A stretch of DNA of 47,483 nucleotides from SAR116 cluster bacterium AG-313-A07 (GTDB lineage: Bacteria > Pseudomonadota > Alphaproteobacteria > Thalassobaculales > Thalassobaculaceae), in assembly GCA_003284265.1 (NCBI GenBank), contig QBVV01000015.1, positions 1-47,483 of the forward strand, written 5' to 3'. This document shows, piece by piece, positions 26,563-36,430 of this stretch. Numbering within the stretch: position 1 is the first letter of the stretch; the number at the start of each line of letters is the position of its first letter. The notes below the pieces were generated by a model. The model was not told where the DNA came from. It was given only the letters and a program-made list of their open reading frames with translations, and ran no database searches. Position numbers and translations under genes: made by a program.

Positions 26563-27642
26563 ATGTTTAATAAGCTTTCATCTAGACTCGGTAAACCAGG
26601 CACCACAATATTGAGACAAATTTTAAAGTTCTACAAACAGCCAACTTTAAGATCAGGCCAGCATACTCACCATTATAAAGAGATGGGTAGCTGGGATGCA
26701 GGATTTTCTGAATATTACAGCGCTAATCTGAAGCCCTTAGTCGACGAGTTTGAAAGTGACCGAGTAGCCGCGCTAATATCTGCCAGAAAGAAGTTGTTAT
26801 GGCTCACCCCACTTTTTTTCCTAATTCCAATTCTTGGATGGAATATATCAATTTGGGAACACCATTATTTTGATCGCCCAAGATCTATGGGTATTTATTT
26901 TATTGCTTTATCTTACGTAGCGACAATTTTATATATATATCAATCAGTTAATATTTACCAAACAACTATCAAGACAAAAATATTTCCATGTATTTTAGGT
27001 TTTGTTGGCGATTTTCATTACTCTCCCAAAGTTTCGGATAAAGTCTTAGAATATAAAGATAACGGGATAATTCCATCCTTTGATCAAGAAAATAGCGAAG
27101 ACCATATCCATGGTGATTATAAAGATGTGAGTCTAGACCTGTTTGAAACCCATCTGCAAAAATGGAAAGGGTTCGGAAGAAGTAGACGTAGAGAGACTGT
27201 CTTTAACGGTTTGATCATCAATCTGAGAGTAAATAAAAACTTTATCGGGAAAACTCTGGTTAGAGCTGATCGTGGTGCTGTTGGAAACTGGTTTTCTAAA
27301 ACTCTTCCTGGTTTCGAAAATATAAAGTTAGAAGATCCCCAATTTGAAGACACGTTTGAGGTTCACTCAAATAATCAAAAAGAGGTTCGATGCTTGCTTA
27401 CAGCAAATTTCATGGAACGATTACTTGAATTAATAAAAATATTTGATGGCTCTAAAATAGAGTTGTGTTTTGAAAATAATAGTCTGTTCTTAATGATACC
27501 ACTTAGAAAACCAATGTTTGAACCAGGTTCTATAACCGAGCCAGAGGACTTTATTGATGATGCGCAGAGTCTTTTAAAAGAAATACATTTGATTTTTCAA
27601 ATCGTGGATACGCTTCAGCTTAATATGCAAGATGACCTCTAA
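26563..27642 (+). CDS. DUF3137 family membrane protein
   Basis: About 359 residues, function unknown. Two transmembrane helices near 77-96 and 110-130 are preceded by a cytosolic region and followed by a large soluble domain. The soluble part carries the pattern of DUF3137: VFNGLIINLRVNKNF, a GKTLV strand, LEDPQFEDTFEVHSNNQKEVR, LLTANFMERLLEL, and a short LFLMIPL strand. ATG 26563 is favoured by AGAGGAAG at good spacing; an in-frame ATG eleven codons upstream lacks one. It stands alone, 180 bases after the tRNA. Confidence 0.78.
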   Translation: MFNKLSSRLGKPGTTILRQILKFYKQPTLRSGQHTHHYKEMGSWDAGFSEYYSANLKPLVDEFESDRVAALISARKKLLWLTPLFFLIPILGWNISIWEHHYFDRPRSMGIYFIALSYVATILYIYQSVNIYQTTIKTKIFPCILGFVGDFHYSPKVSDKVLEYKDNGIIPSFDQENSEDHIHGDYKDVSLDLFETHLQKWKGFGRSRRRETVFNGLIINLRVNKNFIGKTLVRADRGAVGNWFSKTLPGFENIKLEDPQFEDTFEVHSNNQKEVRCLLTANFMERLLELIKIFDGSKIELCFENNSLFLMIPLRKPMFEPGSITEPEDFIDDAQSLLKEIHLIFQIVDTLQLNMQDDL

Positions 27643-27783
27643 AAGGGCTTAGATGAAAACTGAAAACATTACATAGCCGCAATGTTTTTATTCAATCCGC
27701 TAGATAAATCCTGTTCTTGAGGTTATCGTTCCGTAATCTGTATTAAACGTCTTTTAAGTCCTCTCATTAGGAAACTCAATATC

Positions 27784-28479
27784 ATGAAATTTTACTATAA
27801 TACGGCACCAAATCCGATGAAAGTTGCGTTGTTCCTAGAGGAAGCTGGGCTCGACTATGAACCTATTCCAATTGATTCCCGGCAAGGAGCACAGTTTAAC
27901 CCAGATTATTTAGCGATAAACCCTAATGCAAAATCGCCATCGCTAGTTGATGGCGATGTGACCATCTTTGATAGTAATGCAATACTTTTATATCTTGGCG
28001 AAAAATCCGGGCAATTTATGCCAGAAAACACAGAAAAGGCGCGAGGCCAATTATTTTCGTGGTTAATGTTCATCGCCACCGGGATTGGCCCTTATTCGGG
28101 TCAAGCCGTACATTTCCAGCACCATGCTCCTGAAAAATTACCTTACGCCATTAACCGGTATGTTTTTGAAGCTGAGCGTCACTACGATATTCTTGATGAT
28201 CAGTTATCTAAAGGCAAATACATGCTTGGGGAACGCTACACGATCGTTGACATGTGTGTCTGGGGTTGGGCACGCCTACTTCCCTTTGTTCTGGGTGAAG
28301 GGGAATTGGATAAGCGAATAAACTTGCATCGCTTAGTTGAAGAGATAAACGAAAGGCCTGCCGCAAAACAAGCGCTTACGATTAAAGATCGCTACGGCCA
28401 CATATTCAAAACAGAGATGGATGCAGAGGCAAAGGGTTTCATGTTCCCACAAAATGCCCGTTTAAGTCCTGAAAATTAA
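27784..28479 (+). CDS. glutathione S-transferase family protein (YfcG/YghU-like)
   Basis: 231 residues. The thioredoxin-like domain starts at MKFYYNTAPNPMKVALFLEE, with NPNAKSPSLVDGD and FDSNAILLYLGEK as glutathione-binding segments. The helical domain has YMLGERYTIVDMCVWGWARL, the N-capping motif of GSTs. The overall pattern resembles the Nu-class disulfide-bond oxidoreductases YfcG and YghU. It is 38 bases upstream of the metallophosphoesterase gene in the same direction and may share its transcript. The window holds another GST at 23037-23657, of a different subtype. Confidence 0.88.
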   Translation: MKFYYNTAPNPMKVALFLEEAGLDYEPIPIDSRQGAQFNPDYLAINPNAKSPSLVDGDVTIFDSNAILLYLGEKSGQFMPENTEKARGQLFSWLMFIATGIGPYSGQAVHFQHHAPEKLPYAINRYVFEAERHYDILDDQLSKGKYMLGERYTIVDMCVWGWARLLPFVLGEGELDKRINLHRLVEEINERPAAKQALTIKDRYGHIFKTEMDAEAKGFMFPQNARLSPEN

Positions 28480-28517
28480 AAATTTGAAATTCAAGAACTA
28501 TATAAGGACTACATATT

Positions 28518-30491
28518 GTGAATAAGCGACCTTCTGGTGAAATTTTATTTGATGTCGCATTGGTGTCCGATACACATGTGAACGAAAAAGAAGATTTCTC
28601 AACATCACCCTATCCCGCCAATGGAGAAGCTAACCCTCGAGCACGATATGTTTTTCAACAGATCAACCACGGGAATGCACAATTCTGCATTCACTTGGGA
28701 GACATGGTCAATCCAGTCCCGGAATTACCAAGTTACGTCGATGCTGCAGATAATTTTCATCAATTAGCGGCTGAATTGACAATGCCATTACATTTAATGC
28801 CTGGAAATCATGATATAGGAGATAAACCAGTCACCTGGATGCCAGCCGGCATGGTGAATAGCGAACATATGTCACTTTACAGAAAACATTTTGGATCAGA
28901 TTATTTTTCTTTTGATCATGAAAATTGTCATTTCATAATAATCAACTCCCCTTTGATAAACTCAGGAGATCCAGCAGAAAAAGAACAAGCTCATTGGTTG
29001 GAAGCGGACCTAGCATCAAATACAGAAAAGCGTATTTTTTTGTTCAGTCACTATCCAGTCTATGTTTCTGATCCTTCAGAACCAGAAAGCTACGATAATA
29101 TCGATGAGCCTGGCAGAAGCTGGTTGTTAAACCTAATAGACCAGTACAAACCCGAAGCTTTATTCTCGGCTCATGTACACAACTTTTGGTACGACTTAAT
29201 TGGAGAAACTGAGTACTATATAGTACCGTCGACATGCTTCGTACGTCATGACTATTCGGAGATGTACCGTATAGATGGAGGCAGCCAACAAGGACGAAAT
29301 GATGGGGCTAAACTTGGACATGTTACACTAAAAATATATGAACATGGCCATGTGGCTCATTATCATCGCAGTTACGCAGAATGTTCAAAAGAGGGGGGGC
29401 CTTCTGCACCTCCTGTCGTATTACGACCCCATGTAAAAACCACGAATATCAAAAATATTTTTGTTGATATGCGACATGCTTGGACCGAAGAATTAAATGT
29501 CGCACCCTCCGGGGCAGTTGATGAATTTCGACGCAAAAAAGCACGCAATGATTATCCTGTGATGGCACTGTGGGAGATGGGTTTACGCGGTCTGCGGGTT
29601 CCGCTTCAAGATCTTATGGATACAGCGACCAGAAGGCGGATAGAAATAATGTTTGGTGTTGGCCACAAGTTTCATATCTACCGATATGGGATCCCCACCA
29701 AAATCGAGATTGAGACCATTAAGAAGCATTTCTCGAAAATAGAAGAGTTGGAATTAGTTCTCGGGTGGGAGACAATCCACGAGCAAGTTGCAGAGATTCA
29801 ATGCCTAAAAGATGAAACGCGCCTACCAATCGTGTTATCCCGCGTAAACCGAAATGACGCGTCTAAAACATCCGGGGGCAAATACAACCACCTTATTAGC
29901 CACGGGTTCACAATAGCTGAGATACCAGAGATAGAATCATTTATTCGAAAAAACCCACTGCTCCTTGATGGAGTTCAATTTACAATCCCCCGCAGTGTTA
30001 ACCCGTGGAATGCTGGGAGAGAACTGCAGGCATTTAAAAATGATACAGATTGTAAGCCAACATTGTATGTAAAATCGACCGAGGCGAGTCCGGCACAAAG
30101 ATTCGATGATGAAATTGCCAACGCAATCCGTTTTAGCGAGGCTGTACTATCAGGTATTGCTTTTGATATTGATATCATCCTTGATACTTTTGATGATGCC
30201 GATCGTGGTTATTTCACGCGAACCGGTTTGATTGATCGACGCTTCAATCCACGTATTTCTGGTCAACTGGTATCTGAACTCATCAGGCAACTTGATCAAG
30301 GCAAATGGAGCGCCGCTGATTCTGAATCTGCAGAGGTCATCGACGATAAAGGCAACACCATAAAGATAGGGACAATTTCTGAAATCACCAGAGGCTCTGA
30401 ATGGCATGACCCTCAGACAGGCCTATCGGGGGATGCCGCTAGCATTTCCGAAGTTGCCTCAAATCTGGTCGTTATAAAATCAAGAACGTAA
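28518..30491 (+). CDS. calcineurin-like metallophosphoesterase fused to an unrecognised C-terminal domain
   Basis: 657 residues. Residues 1 to about 285 form a metallophosphoesterase with a full metal-ligand set: Asp18 and His20 (SDTH), Asp62 (GDMV), Asn97 and His98 (GNHD), His178 (SHYP), His219 and His221 (AHVH). Residues 300-657 form a second domain that I do not recognise. Its alternating strands and helices (GLRGLRVPL, LELVLGWE, LPIVLSRVN, GIAFDIDIILDTFDDADRGYF) suggest a TIM-barrel-like fold, which is inference. The start is GTG, with AAGGA upstream. A seven-base G run codes the hinge (residues 292-294). The substrate may be a phosphodiester or nucleotide-type ester; not determinable here. 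Confidence 0.82.
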   Translation: MNKRPSGEILFDVALVSDTHVNEKEDFSTSPYPANGEANPRARYVFQQINHGNAQFCIHLGDMVNPVPELPSYVDAADNFHQLAAELTMPLHLMPGNHDIGDKPVTWMPAGMVNSEHMSLYRKHFGSDYFSFDHENCHFIIINSPLINSGDPAEKEQAHWLEADLASNTEKRIFLFSHYPVYVSDPSEPESYDNIDEPGRSWLLNLIDQYKPEALFSAHVHNFWYDLIGETEYYIVPSTCFVRHDYSEMYRIDGGSQQGRNDGAKLGHVTLKIYEHGHVAHYHRSYAECSKEGGPSAPPVVLRPHVKTTNIKNIFVDMRHAWTEELNVAPSGAVDEFRRKKARNDYPVMALWEMGLRGLRVPLQDLMDTATRRRIEIMFGVGHKFHIYRYGIPTKIEIETIKKHFSKIEELELVLGWETIHEQVAEIQCLKDETRLPIVLSRVNRNDASKTSGGKYNHLISHGFTIAEIPEIESFIRKNPLLLDGVQFTIPRSVNPWNAGRELQAFKNDTDCKPTLYVKSTEASPAQRFDDEIANAIRFSEAVLSGIAFDIDIILDTFDDADRGYFTRTGLIDRRFNPRISGQLVSELIRQLDQGKWSAADSESAEVIDDKGNTIKIGTISEITRGSEWHDPQTGLSGDAASISEVASNLVVIKSRT

Positions 30492-30502
30492 GCCAGATTT
30501 GA

Positions 30503-30531
30503 TTGGGTCAACGGTATTGATTGACGCCCAA
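30503..30531. terminator. possible bidirectional hairpin between convergent genes
   Basis: TTGGGTCAA and TTGACGCCCAA form an imperfect stem with a nine-base loop, placed between the stops of the metallophosphoesterase gene and the leftward MCP gene. No T-run follows, so intrinsic termination is uncertain. Confidence 0.3.
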
Positions 30532-30581
30532 CTTATCGATGTTTAGCTTAAGAAATCTGTGATTTGGAGGCCTCGTTTATT

Positions 30582-32789
30582 TCAAATTTTGAATAATGAT
30601 ACTTGTCGTTCAAGCTTTTGCACTATTTCCCTGACCTCGTCAGAAGATGAGGCTAAGGTGTTTGAGGCTTGATTGCTTTGAGCTGCGGATCCATCCAGTT
30701 GTTCCATAGAAGTGTTTATTTCCCTAACGCCATGGGCTTGTTCATTAGAAGCTGTAGCGATCTGCTGAACTAATTCAGCTGTTCTATGAATATCAGGCAC
30801 AACACTGTGAACAAGGTCCCCTGCTTCCTGGGCAATCTTAACACTATTCTCTGATAGTTCGCCAATTTCTTTTGCCGATACCTGACTTTGTTCCGCCAAC
30901 CGTCTTACGGCATCAGCAACCACAGCAAACCCTGCACCGGCCTCCCCAACCCGGGCCGCCTCAATCATTGCATTTAAAGCGAGTAAATCTGTTTGATATG
31001 CAAAGTCTTCAATCAATTTGACTCTTTCAGAGATATCTTTCATAGCTTCAAGTGTTTCTTGTACAGCTTTGCCGCCGTCTGTAGTTAATTTTGCTGCCCC
31101 TGAGGCCAATTCCTCTGTAGATTTTGCATTGTCAGCATTCTGTGAAATTGAAACGCTCATTTGCGATATTGCGGTTGTTGTTTGTTCTATAGATACAACC
31201 TGTTTTCCAGAATTATCTTTAACGTTTTCAGCCGAACTTTTAACTTTATTTGCTGTAGCCGACAACGCTATCACCGCCTCGGAGATATCTCTCATAATAA
31301 TCTGGATATGTTCTATAAAGCCATTCAAAGAATTAGCCGTTTTGCCTATTTCATTACGTCCAAAATCTGGAAGTCGCAATGTCAAGTCTCCGTCGCCTGA
31401 CCTAAGATTATCGACGGCTGAAAACATTCTATTAATTGGAGCGGAAATATATACTCTTGAAAATATAATAATTACTAGAGCCGCAATCGCCATTGAAATA
31501 AGAGCGATAAACAATACCATTTCTTGTAATTCATTTATTGGGGCAAAAGCCTCACTTTCATCTATTTCACTCATTATTGCCCATTCAACATCAGCTATTT
31601 TTAAAGGCTTAAACGCAGATAGTACTGAAATATCGCGGTAATCTTTTATTAGACCAACCCCGCTATCTCCAATCATCGCCCTTTCAGTTGCCTCAGTTCG
31701 GATTTTTTGACGACCAATTGCACTTTCTGCATTCTTGATCTCCACAACTAATTTTTCATCCATTGATAGATCACTCATCAATTTCAAATATTGCTCTGGG
31801 CTTTCGATGAGAAATCGTGATTCACTCCTCAGGGCATAGTCTGAACCTACCATGTATGTCTCGCCACTAGCTCCCATGCCACTGGCTTGCCAATCTTGGT
31901 TACTAGTCATTATTGAGTTAATTATATCAATAGGCATTTGAAAAACTGCTACTCCAATCAAGGTATTTTTTTCGAAGATTGGGGAGGCTATAAATGAAGC
32001 AGGGGCATTAAAAGATGGGTGATACGGTTCGAAATCAACCAGTTTCACAAAACTTTTACGCCCTGCACTTCTGGCAAGCTGAAAAACTTTTGCTAAATTA
32101 GTCTTAGCGTAAGGCCCGTCTAAGAGCGACGTTGCAAAATCTGCTTCTTTATAGACGGAATAAACAATATTCCCAGTTTCAGCGTCAATCAGGAAAATAT
32201 CATAGTACCCAAATTTATCTAGATAGTTCCTGACTATTGGATGATAGCTGGCATGCGCTGCACTATACGAACTTCCATCTTTAGCATCACTTAGAAGCTG
32301 CTTTGAACCCAATTCATTTTTATTGGATGAGATGTATAAATCCTGAAGAGCGATGGCAGCATCCGTTTTAGGGTAGTAATTTTCTAAAAAGACATCTCTA
32401 TCAAGGCTTGACGATAATTTTGGCAAAAACTCTTGGCGATAATATTTTACCAGATTTTCTTCAGAGTCAGTAATCCGAATTCCCTTTGTCATAACTGCGT
32501 TTTCTAGATCACCGAACCCCTTGGAGAATTCTTTCATTGCACGCACGATCATCTTGTTTTCTGAAAATGTCTCCATTTGATTTCTTATCTGGAAAAAGTA
32601 GCTCTCGATTTGCGCGGCTTTCAGTTCACGTATAGCCACTAGTTTGTCGAAAGCTTCGGCCTCAATAGCTGTTCTAGATGTTTTTATGGCAACAAATGAT
32701 GTCACGGCAATTATGATCAAAATGCATGGAAGTATGACTACTGTAATCTTAGTTGCTATATTTAAATTTCGCCAAAAAGCCATACTCAA
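30582..32789 (-). CDS. methyl-accepting chemotaxis protein with large periplasmic sensor
   Basis: Transmembrane receptor of 735 residues. TM1 at about 14-36, a periplasmic sensor at about 37-420 that looks like a dCache-type double PAS-like domain ([12 protein letters not shown] near 200; [18 protein letters not shown] near 309), TM2 at about 424-447, HAMP to about 500, and a long cytoplasmic coiled coil. The hairpin tip is at about 598-632, with [33 protein letters not shown] sequence. The Glu usual in the EVR motif is Ala627. No C-terminal pentapeptide tether for CheR is present. It is divergent from the che operon and most likely feeds the same CheA. Confidence 0.93.
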   Translation of the reverse strand: MSMAFWRNLNIATKITVVILPCILIIIAVTSFVAIKTSRTAIEAEAFDKLVAIRELKAAQIESYFFQIRNQMETFSENKMIVRAMKEFSKGFGDLENAVMTKGIRITDSEENLVKYYRQEFLPKLSSSLDRDVFLENYYPKTDAAIALQDLYISSNKNELGSKQLLSDAKDGSSYSAAHASYHPIVRNYLDKFGYYDIFLIDAETGNIVYSVYKEADFATSLLDGPYAKTNLAKVFQLARSAGRKSFVKLVDFEPYHPSFNAPASFIASPIFEKNTLIGVAVFQMPIDIINSIMTSNQDWQASGMGASGETYMVGSDYALRSESRFLIESPEQYLKLMSDLSMDEKLVVEIKNAESAIGRQKIRTEATERAMIGDSGVGLIKDYRDISVLSAFKPLKIADVEWAIMSEIDESEAFAPINELQEMVLFIALISMAIAALVIIIFSRVYISAPINRMFSAVDNLRSGDGDLTLRLPDFGRNEIGKTANSLNGFIEHIQIIMRDISEAVIALSATANKVKSSAENVKDNSGKQVVSIEQTTTAISQMSVSISQNADNAKSTEELASGAAKLTTDGGKAVQETLEAMKDISERVKLIEDFAYQTDLLALNAMIEAARVGEAGAGFAVVADAVRRLAEQSQVSAKEIGELSENSVKIAQEAGDLVHSVVPDIHRTAELVQQIATASNEQAHGVREINTSMEQLDGSAAQSNQASNTLASSSDEVREIVQKLERQVSLFKI

Positions 32790-33181
32790 AACCCTTACAA
32801 AAAAGCTATAAAACCGTTTTTAATCATTCCATAGGTTTGGTTTGTCGATCAAATCAAATGCGACCCGACCAATATTGTAAGGCGCTTTAGCTCTTAAAAC
32901 CTATTTTTGAAAAATTTAAAGGCAGTATAAATCCAAGTAAACCAAAAATATTACATATTTCTGAAAATTATATTGTCAAAATATTACGTCTAGTTGGCAT
33001 CTATATTAAAAAAGAGTTTGACATATTGGCCGTTTCGCCTGTCTTATCTGTAGTCTAACAGAGGAGCATCCCGCATAAACAGACACTTTTCTGAATAAAA
33101 GCCTTCCGAGTGGTTTCATTAGGAAGAAAATAACTGCTCAGCGAAGTTTTTGAGAGCCCACGAACCAGCGAGAAAATGTAA
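32790..33181. other. divergent intergenic control region of the chemosensory locus
   Basis: About 390 AT-rich bases between the leftward MCP gene and the rightward che operon. It holds the candidate promoter at 33018-33047 for the operon. I see no convincing small ORF, RNA gene or repeat. The rest, including several A-rich blocks at 32900-33015, is unexplained. Confidence 0.6.
33018..33047 (+). promoter_or_regulatory. putative sigma-70 promoter of the che operon
   Basis: A perfect TTGACA, an 18-base spacer and a weak TCTTAT, leaving a leader of about 130 bases before the first gene. No sigma-28-type consensus was noticed. Assigned by eye. Confidence 0.4.
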
Positions 33182-34561
33182 ATGGGAAAGAAACTAGAGT
33201 CATTCTCTCCATCGGACTACCCAGAGACCATGAACGGAGATGGAGCAACGACGGGTAGAAAAGGCTTAAAGTCTTTCTCACCCTCGGCTACTGTTGAAAA
33301 AAAGATCGCCGACACTAATCAAGACGTGAGCCCTTCCAACCCAAACAACAGCGCTGATTCCTCGAATAAAAATGACAAAGAAATAAAAGCTCCGGAGACA
33401 CAAACAAATTTTGAAGATCGAAGTTCCTTAGATGAAAAGCTCCAATCCATAAGTAAAATCATTCAATCTTCTGAGCCTCTTCAGAACAGTATAATCGAAG
33501 AAAAACAAACCATAGATAATGAACATCAGCCATTGGAGGTCGAAAATCGAGACCAAGACGATGATGCCACAACTATAAATTTACAGAAAGAGGATGATGC
33601 ATTTTACGATAAACTATTCATCTTTGAGAGATCCGGTTCACAATTTGCTATACCAGTTCAACATGTAAAAGAAGTTATCCGTGATTTTGGAAATATTGAG
33701 AGTTTACCCACCGAGATAAGAGGTTGTATCGGGTCGATAATTTATAGAGAGAAGCTTATCCCTGTTTTTGAATGTGCTGATTTAATTTCAGATAATTCTT
33801 TTGAGGACTCTTTAGCTAAACAGTCTTCGTTAGTATGTGTAAGTTTAGGATCGTTCGACTTTTGTTTTACAATGGATAAACATATCGACGTCATATCAAG
33901 TAATAATGTACTCGGGTCATCTCATCTGCGGGAAGATGAATTTGAAAGTTCAAATAAAAGAGAAGATTTCATAAGAGCGGTAGTTGGATTCCAATCATCT
34001 AATTTATTGATCATACATGTTGAAAAAATTCAAAAAACCCTCTCAAAAACGATTGGTAAGCAGGGTGTTCTGGATTATCAGAATTCCGAGGCTGTAAAGT
34101 TAGAAGAAGAAGTTCAAAAAAGTACCCGGGAATATATCTACTCCCGGATACATGACTACCACTTCGTCATCGATGTTCAAAATGTTGTTGAGATTATAGA
34201 GGGATACGATGTCACACGAATTCACGATAAAAGTGAATTTGTCAGGGGATTAATCAATCTCCGCGGACAAGTCCTTGCATGTATAGATATTTCTGCGGAA
34301 TTAGGTGAGCAGAGCCTTGTAATTGACGAAAGAAATAAATTCATAGTCTTGCGTCAAGATCAAAATGAGTTTGCACTTTGCGTGGATGAAGTTTTGGGCA
34401 TCCAAACCTTAGATCCATTAAGTTTCTCTTCCTCAGAGGCAGTTTTGAACCAACGTGTTTCCGAGGTATTTACAAGCGTGAGGGAACAGAACAACACTAC
34501 ACTTTTACAACTAGCGACAGAGAGTATAGCTGCTTCTGAGAACTTAGCTCTATACCGTTAA
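33182..34561 (+). CDS. tandem CheW-domain coupling protein
   Basis: 459-residue cytosolic adaptor with two CheW folds, at about 143-285 (FIFERSGSQFAIPVQHVKEVI) and 313-455 (YSRIHDYHFVIDVQNVVEII, then GLINLRGQVLACIDI). The first 140 residues are polar and low in complexity, probably disordered, and hold two copies of an SFSPS motif (near residues 6 and 30). CheW domains couple receptors to CheA; two in one chain could bridge neighbouring array units. There is no receiver domain, so it is not CheV. The operon has no ordinary single-domain cheW, so this protein presumably replaces it. Confidence 0.88.
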   Translation: MGKKLESFSPSDYPETMNGDGATTGRKGLKSFSPSATVEKKIADTNQDVSPSNPNNSADSSNKNDKEIKAPETQTNFEDRSSLDEKLQSISKIIQSSEPLQNSIIEEKQTIDNEHQPLEVENRDQDDDATTINLQKEDDAFYDKLFIFERSGSQFAIPVQHVKEVIRDFGNIESLPTEIRGCIGSIIYREKLIPVFECADLISDNSFEDSLAKQSSLVCVSLGSFDFCFTMDKHIDVISSNNVLGSSHLREDEFESSNKREDFIRAVVGFQSSNLLIIHVEKIQKTLSKTIGKQGVLDYQNSEAVKLEEEVQKSTREYIYSRIHDYHFVIDVQNVVEIIEGYDVTRIHDKSEFVRGLINLRGQVLACIDISAELGEQSLVIDERNKFIVLRQDQNEFALCVDEVLGIQTLDPLSFSSSEAVLNQRVSEVFTSVREQNNTTLLQLATESIAASENLALYR

Positions 34562-34609
34562 ACTGAGTAAAGCGGCATACGTTATTGCCCTGATAAAAAG
34601 GAAAAAAAA

Positions 34610-36394
34610 ATGAGGCTTTTCTCTTCAATCTTTGGACGACTGATAATTTTATTGGGCATCGCAGCCATTGCAATCATAACTCTAGGGGGCCTTTCCACCC
34701 ACTCGTTGGATAAGGTTGGCAAGGCTATACATTCCGTCAATGTTTTCCAAATTCCTGTTTTGGAGCATGTGGCAAAAATATCGGAGTATCAGTTGTTACA
34801 GGAGGTAAAGTTAAACACTGCCGCATTCGAGATTGAGACATATCAGACAAAAGCTGCCGAAAAAAATCTTTTATTAATGAAAAAATATTCTAAAAAGGCA
34901 AGTGCAGAAATACTTCTAGTTGAGAATTTATTAGCCACTCAATTGGATAGAGAATTGAAGGATTTGAGCAAATACCGGGAATATCTCGGTGGAAAACTTG
35001 TAAACCCTGAGAAAGTTCATCTCTCTCCAAATGAACTTACAGAAGTTGAATCGATGCTTAGTTTGGTTGCACTTATAGAAACAGAGCATAAAGCATACGA
35101 CAAGTTAAGTGGAGAATTTATCCAATTTGTCAAAAAAGATGTCGCCAGCAAGGGAAGTCACGGAAACGCTGAAAAACATTCAACCTCCCACTCAGATGGA
35201 CCTTCTCTTCATAGCTTGACTGAAGAAATCGAAAAAACACAAGACAGCATTAATAAGCATCTAGAAGAAGTAATAGAAATTGGATCTGAAATGACCCAAA
35301 AAGCTGGGAACAGGGCAGAGAAAATTGAAGTGCAAGCGCTTATGAACACCGCTGTGATATCGATAGTAGCCATAGCTCTAATACTAATAATTGGTTTGAT
35401 TATTGCGGTGGGAGTAAGACGTAAATTGAAAAGTGCAATCGTCTCCATTGACCGTTTCGCATCGGGTGATCTAACAGAGGAGCTTGCTATCTCAGGCAAG
35501 GATGAGATCGGCGATGTCATGCGCTCTATGAGCTTTATGAAAGAGAAACTTATCAACTTTGTTGTGGAGTTAGACGCGTTATCAAATGACCTTAGCAGCA
35601 ATGCAGCCGAACTAACACAAGCAGCAGACGAGGTATCACAGAATTCAGCTGACCAGGCTAGTTCTGTTCAAGAAACTTCGACCTCCATGGAAGAAATGGC
35701 TACGTCCATTCGACAGAATGCAGAAGCTGCAAACCAGGGTGACCAAACAGCTTCCAAAATAGCGGAAGATGCCACGAGCTGTTCACAGGCCATGGATAAA
35801 ACCGCCACATCGATGAAAACGATCGCAGAGAAAATCACTGCCGTTGAAGAAATAACGAAGAAAATTGAACTTTTAGCCCTGAATGCATCTGTTGAGGCAG
35901 CGCGAGCAGGTGAATACGGGAAAGGGTTTGCCGTAGTGGCATCAGAGGTATCTAAACTTGCAGAACTCAGCAAGCAATCTGCAAGTGATATACAATTATC
36001 GTCGGTAGAAGGTAAAGAGATGTCTGAGTCAACTAACACAATGTTACAAACTCTTATTCCGGAAATAGAAAAGGCACGTGATCTTGTGCAAAGTATCAAT
36101 GCGGCTTCGGAGGAACAATCATCGGCCGCTTCTCAAGTAAACACAGCCGTTCAAACACTTGACGCAGCAATACAGAATAACTCCACCGCATCACAACAGC
36201 TGGCTCGAACGGCTACGACTGTAGCAGGGTATGCACCACAACTTGAAAATACAGTAGCATTTTTTAAAATACCAAGCTTAAGCACCACCAAAAAAGTTCC
36301 TGCTAACAGTAGAGAACGCGTGACAGAAGGCACCTCGCAAACACCTTCGGAAGCCCCAAAAGAAATAGGCTCTGGTAATTTTGGGAGATATTAA
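34610..36394 (+). CDS. methyl-accepting chemotaxis protein
   Basis: 594-residue receptor. TM1 at about 9-30, a helical periplasmic sensor (31-244), TM2 at about 245-268, HAMP to about 320, then the signalling coiled coil with tip region KIELLALNASVEAARAGEYG near 418-437 and VVASEVSKLAELS. The sensor has a histidine-rich stretch (His184, 190, 194, 201). The tip reads KIE instead of the usual QTN, as in many receptors of non-flagellar-type systems. The start has AAGGA upstream. It is 48 bases after the tandem-CheW gene and 36 before cheA, so it is probably the cognate receptor. Confidence 0.93.
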   Translation: MRLFSSIFGRLIILLGIAAIAIITLGGLSTHSLDKVGKAIHSVNVFQIPVLEHVAKISEYQLLQEVKLNTAAFEIETYQTKAAEKNLLLMKKYSKKASAEILLVENLLATQLDRELKDLSKYREYLGGKLVNPEKVHLSPNELTEVESMLSLVALIETEHKAYDKLSGEFIQFVKKDVASKGSHGNAEKHSTSHSDGPSLHSLTEEIEKTQDSINKHLEEVIEIGSEMTQKAGNRAEKIEVQALMNTAVISIVAIALILIIGLIIAVGVRRKLKSAIVSIDRFASGDLTEELAISGKDEIGDVMRSMSFMKEKLINFVVELDALSNDLSSNAAELTQAADEVSQNSADQASSVQETSTSMEEMATSIRQNAEAANQGDQTASKIAEDATSCSQAMDKTATSMKTIAEKITAVEEITKKIELLALNASVEAARAGEYGKGFAVVASEVSKLAELSKQSASDIQLSSVEGKEMSESTNTMLQTLIPEIEKARDLVQSINAASEEQSSAASQVNTAVQTLDAAIQNNSTASQQLARTATTVAGYAPQLENTVAFFKIPSLSTTKKVPANSRERVTEGTSQTPSEAPKEIGSGNFGRY

Positions 36395-36430
36395 ACCCGT
36401 TAGTGTTTTTAGAAGCTAGGACATCAATAG

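Noticed and set aside
30150..30407. 85-codon antisense frame in the metallophosphoesterase gene
   Set aside because: Covered by a well-supported coding frame and without a ribosome binding site.
35209..36099. antisense open frames under the MCP gene
   Set aside because: Long only because of the codon bias of the receptor coiled coil; no protein features.
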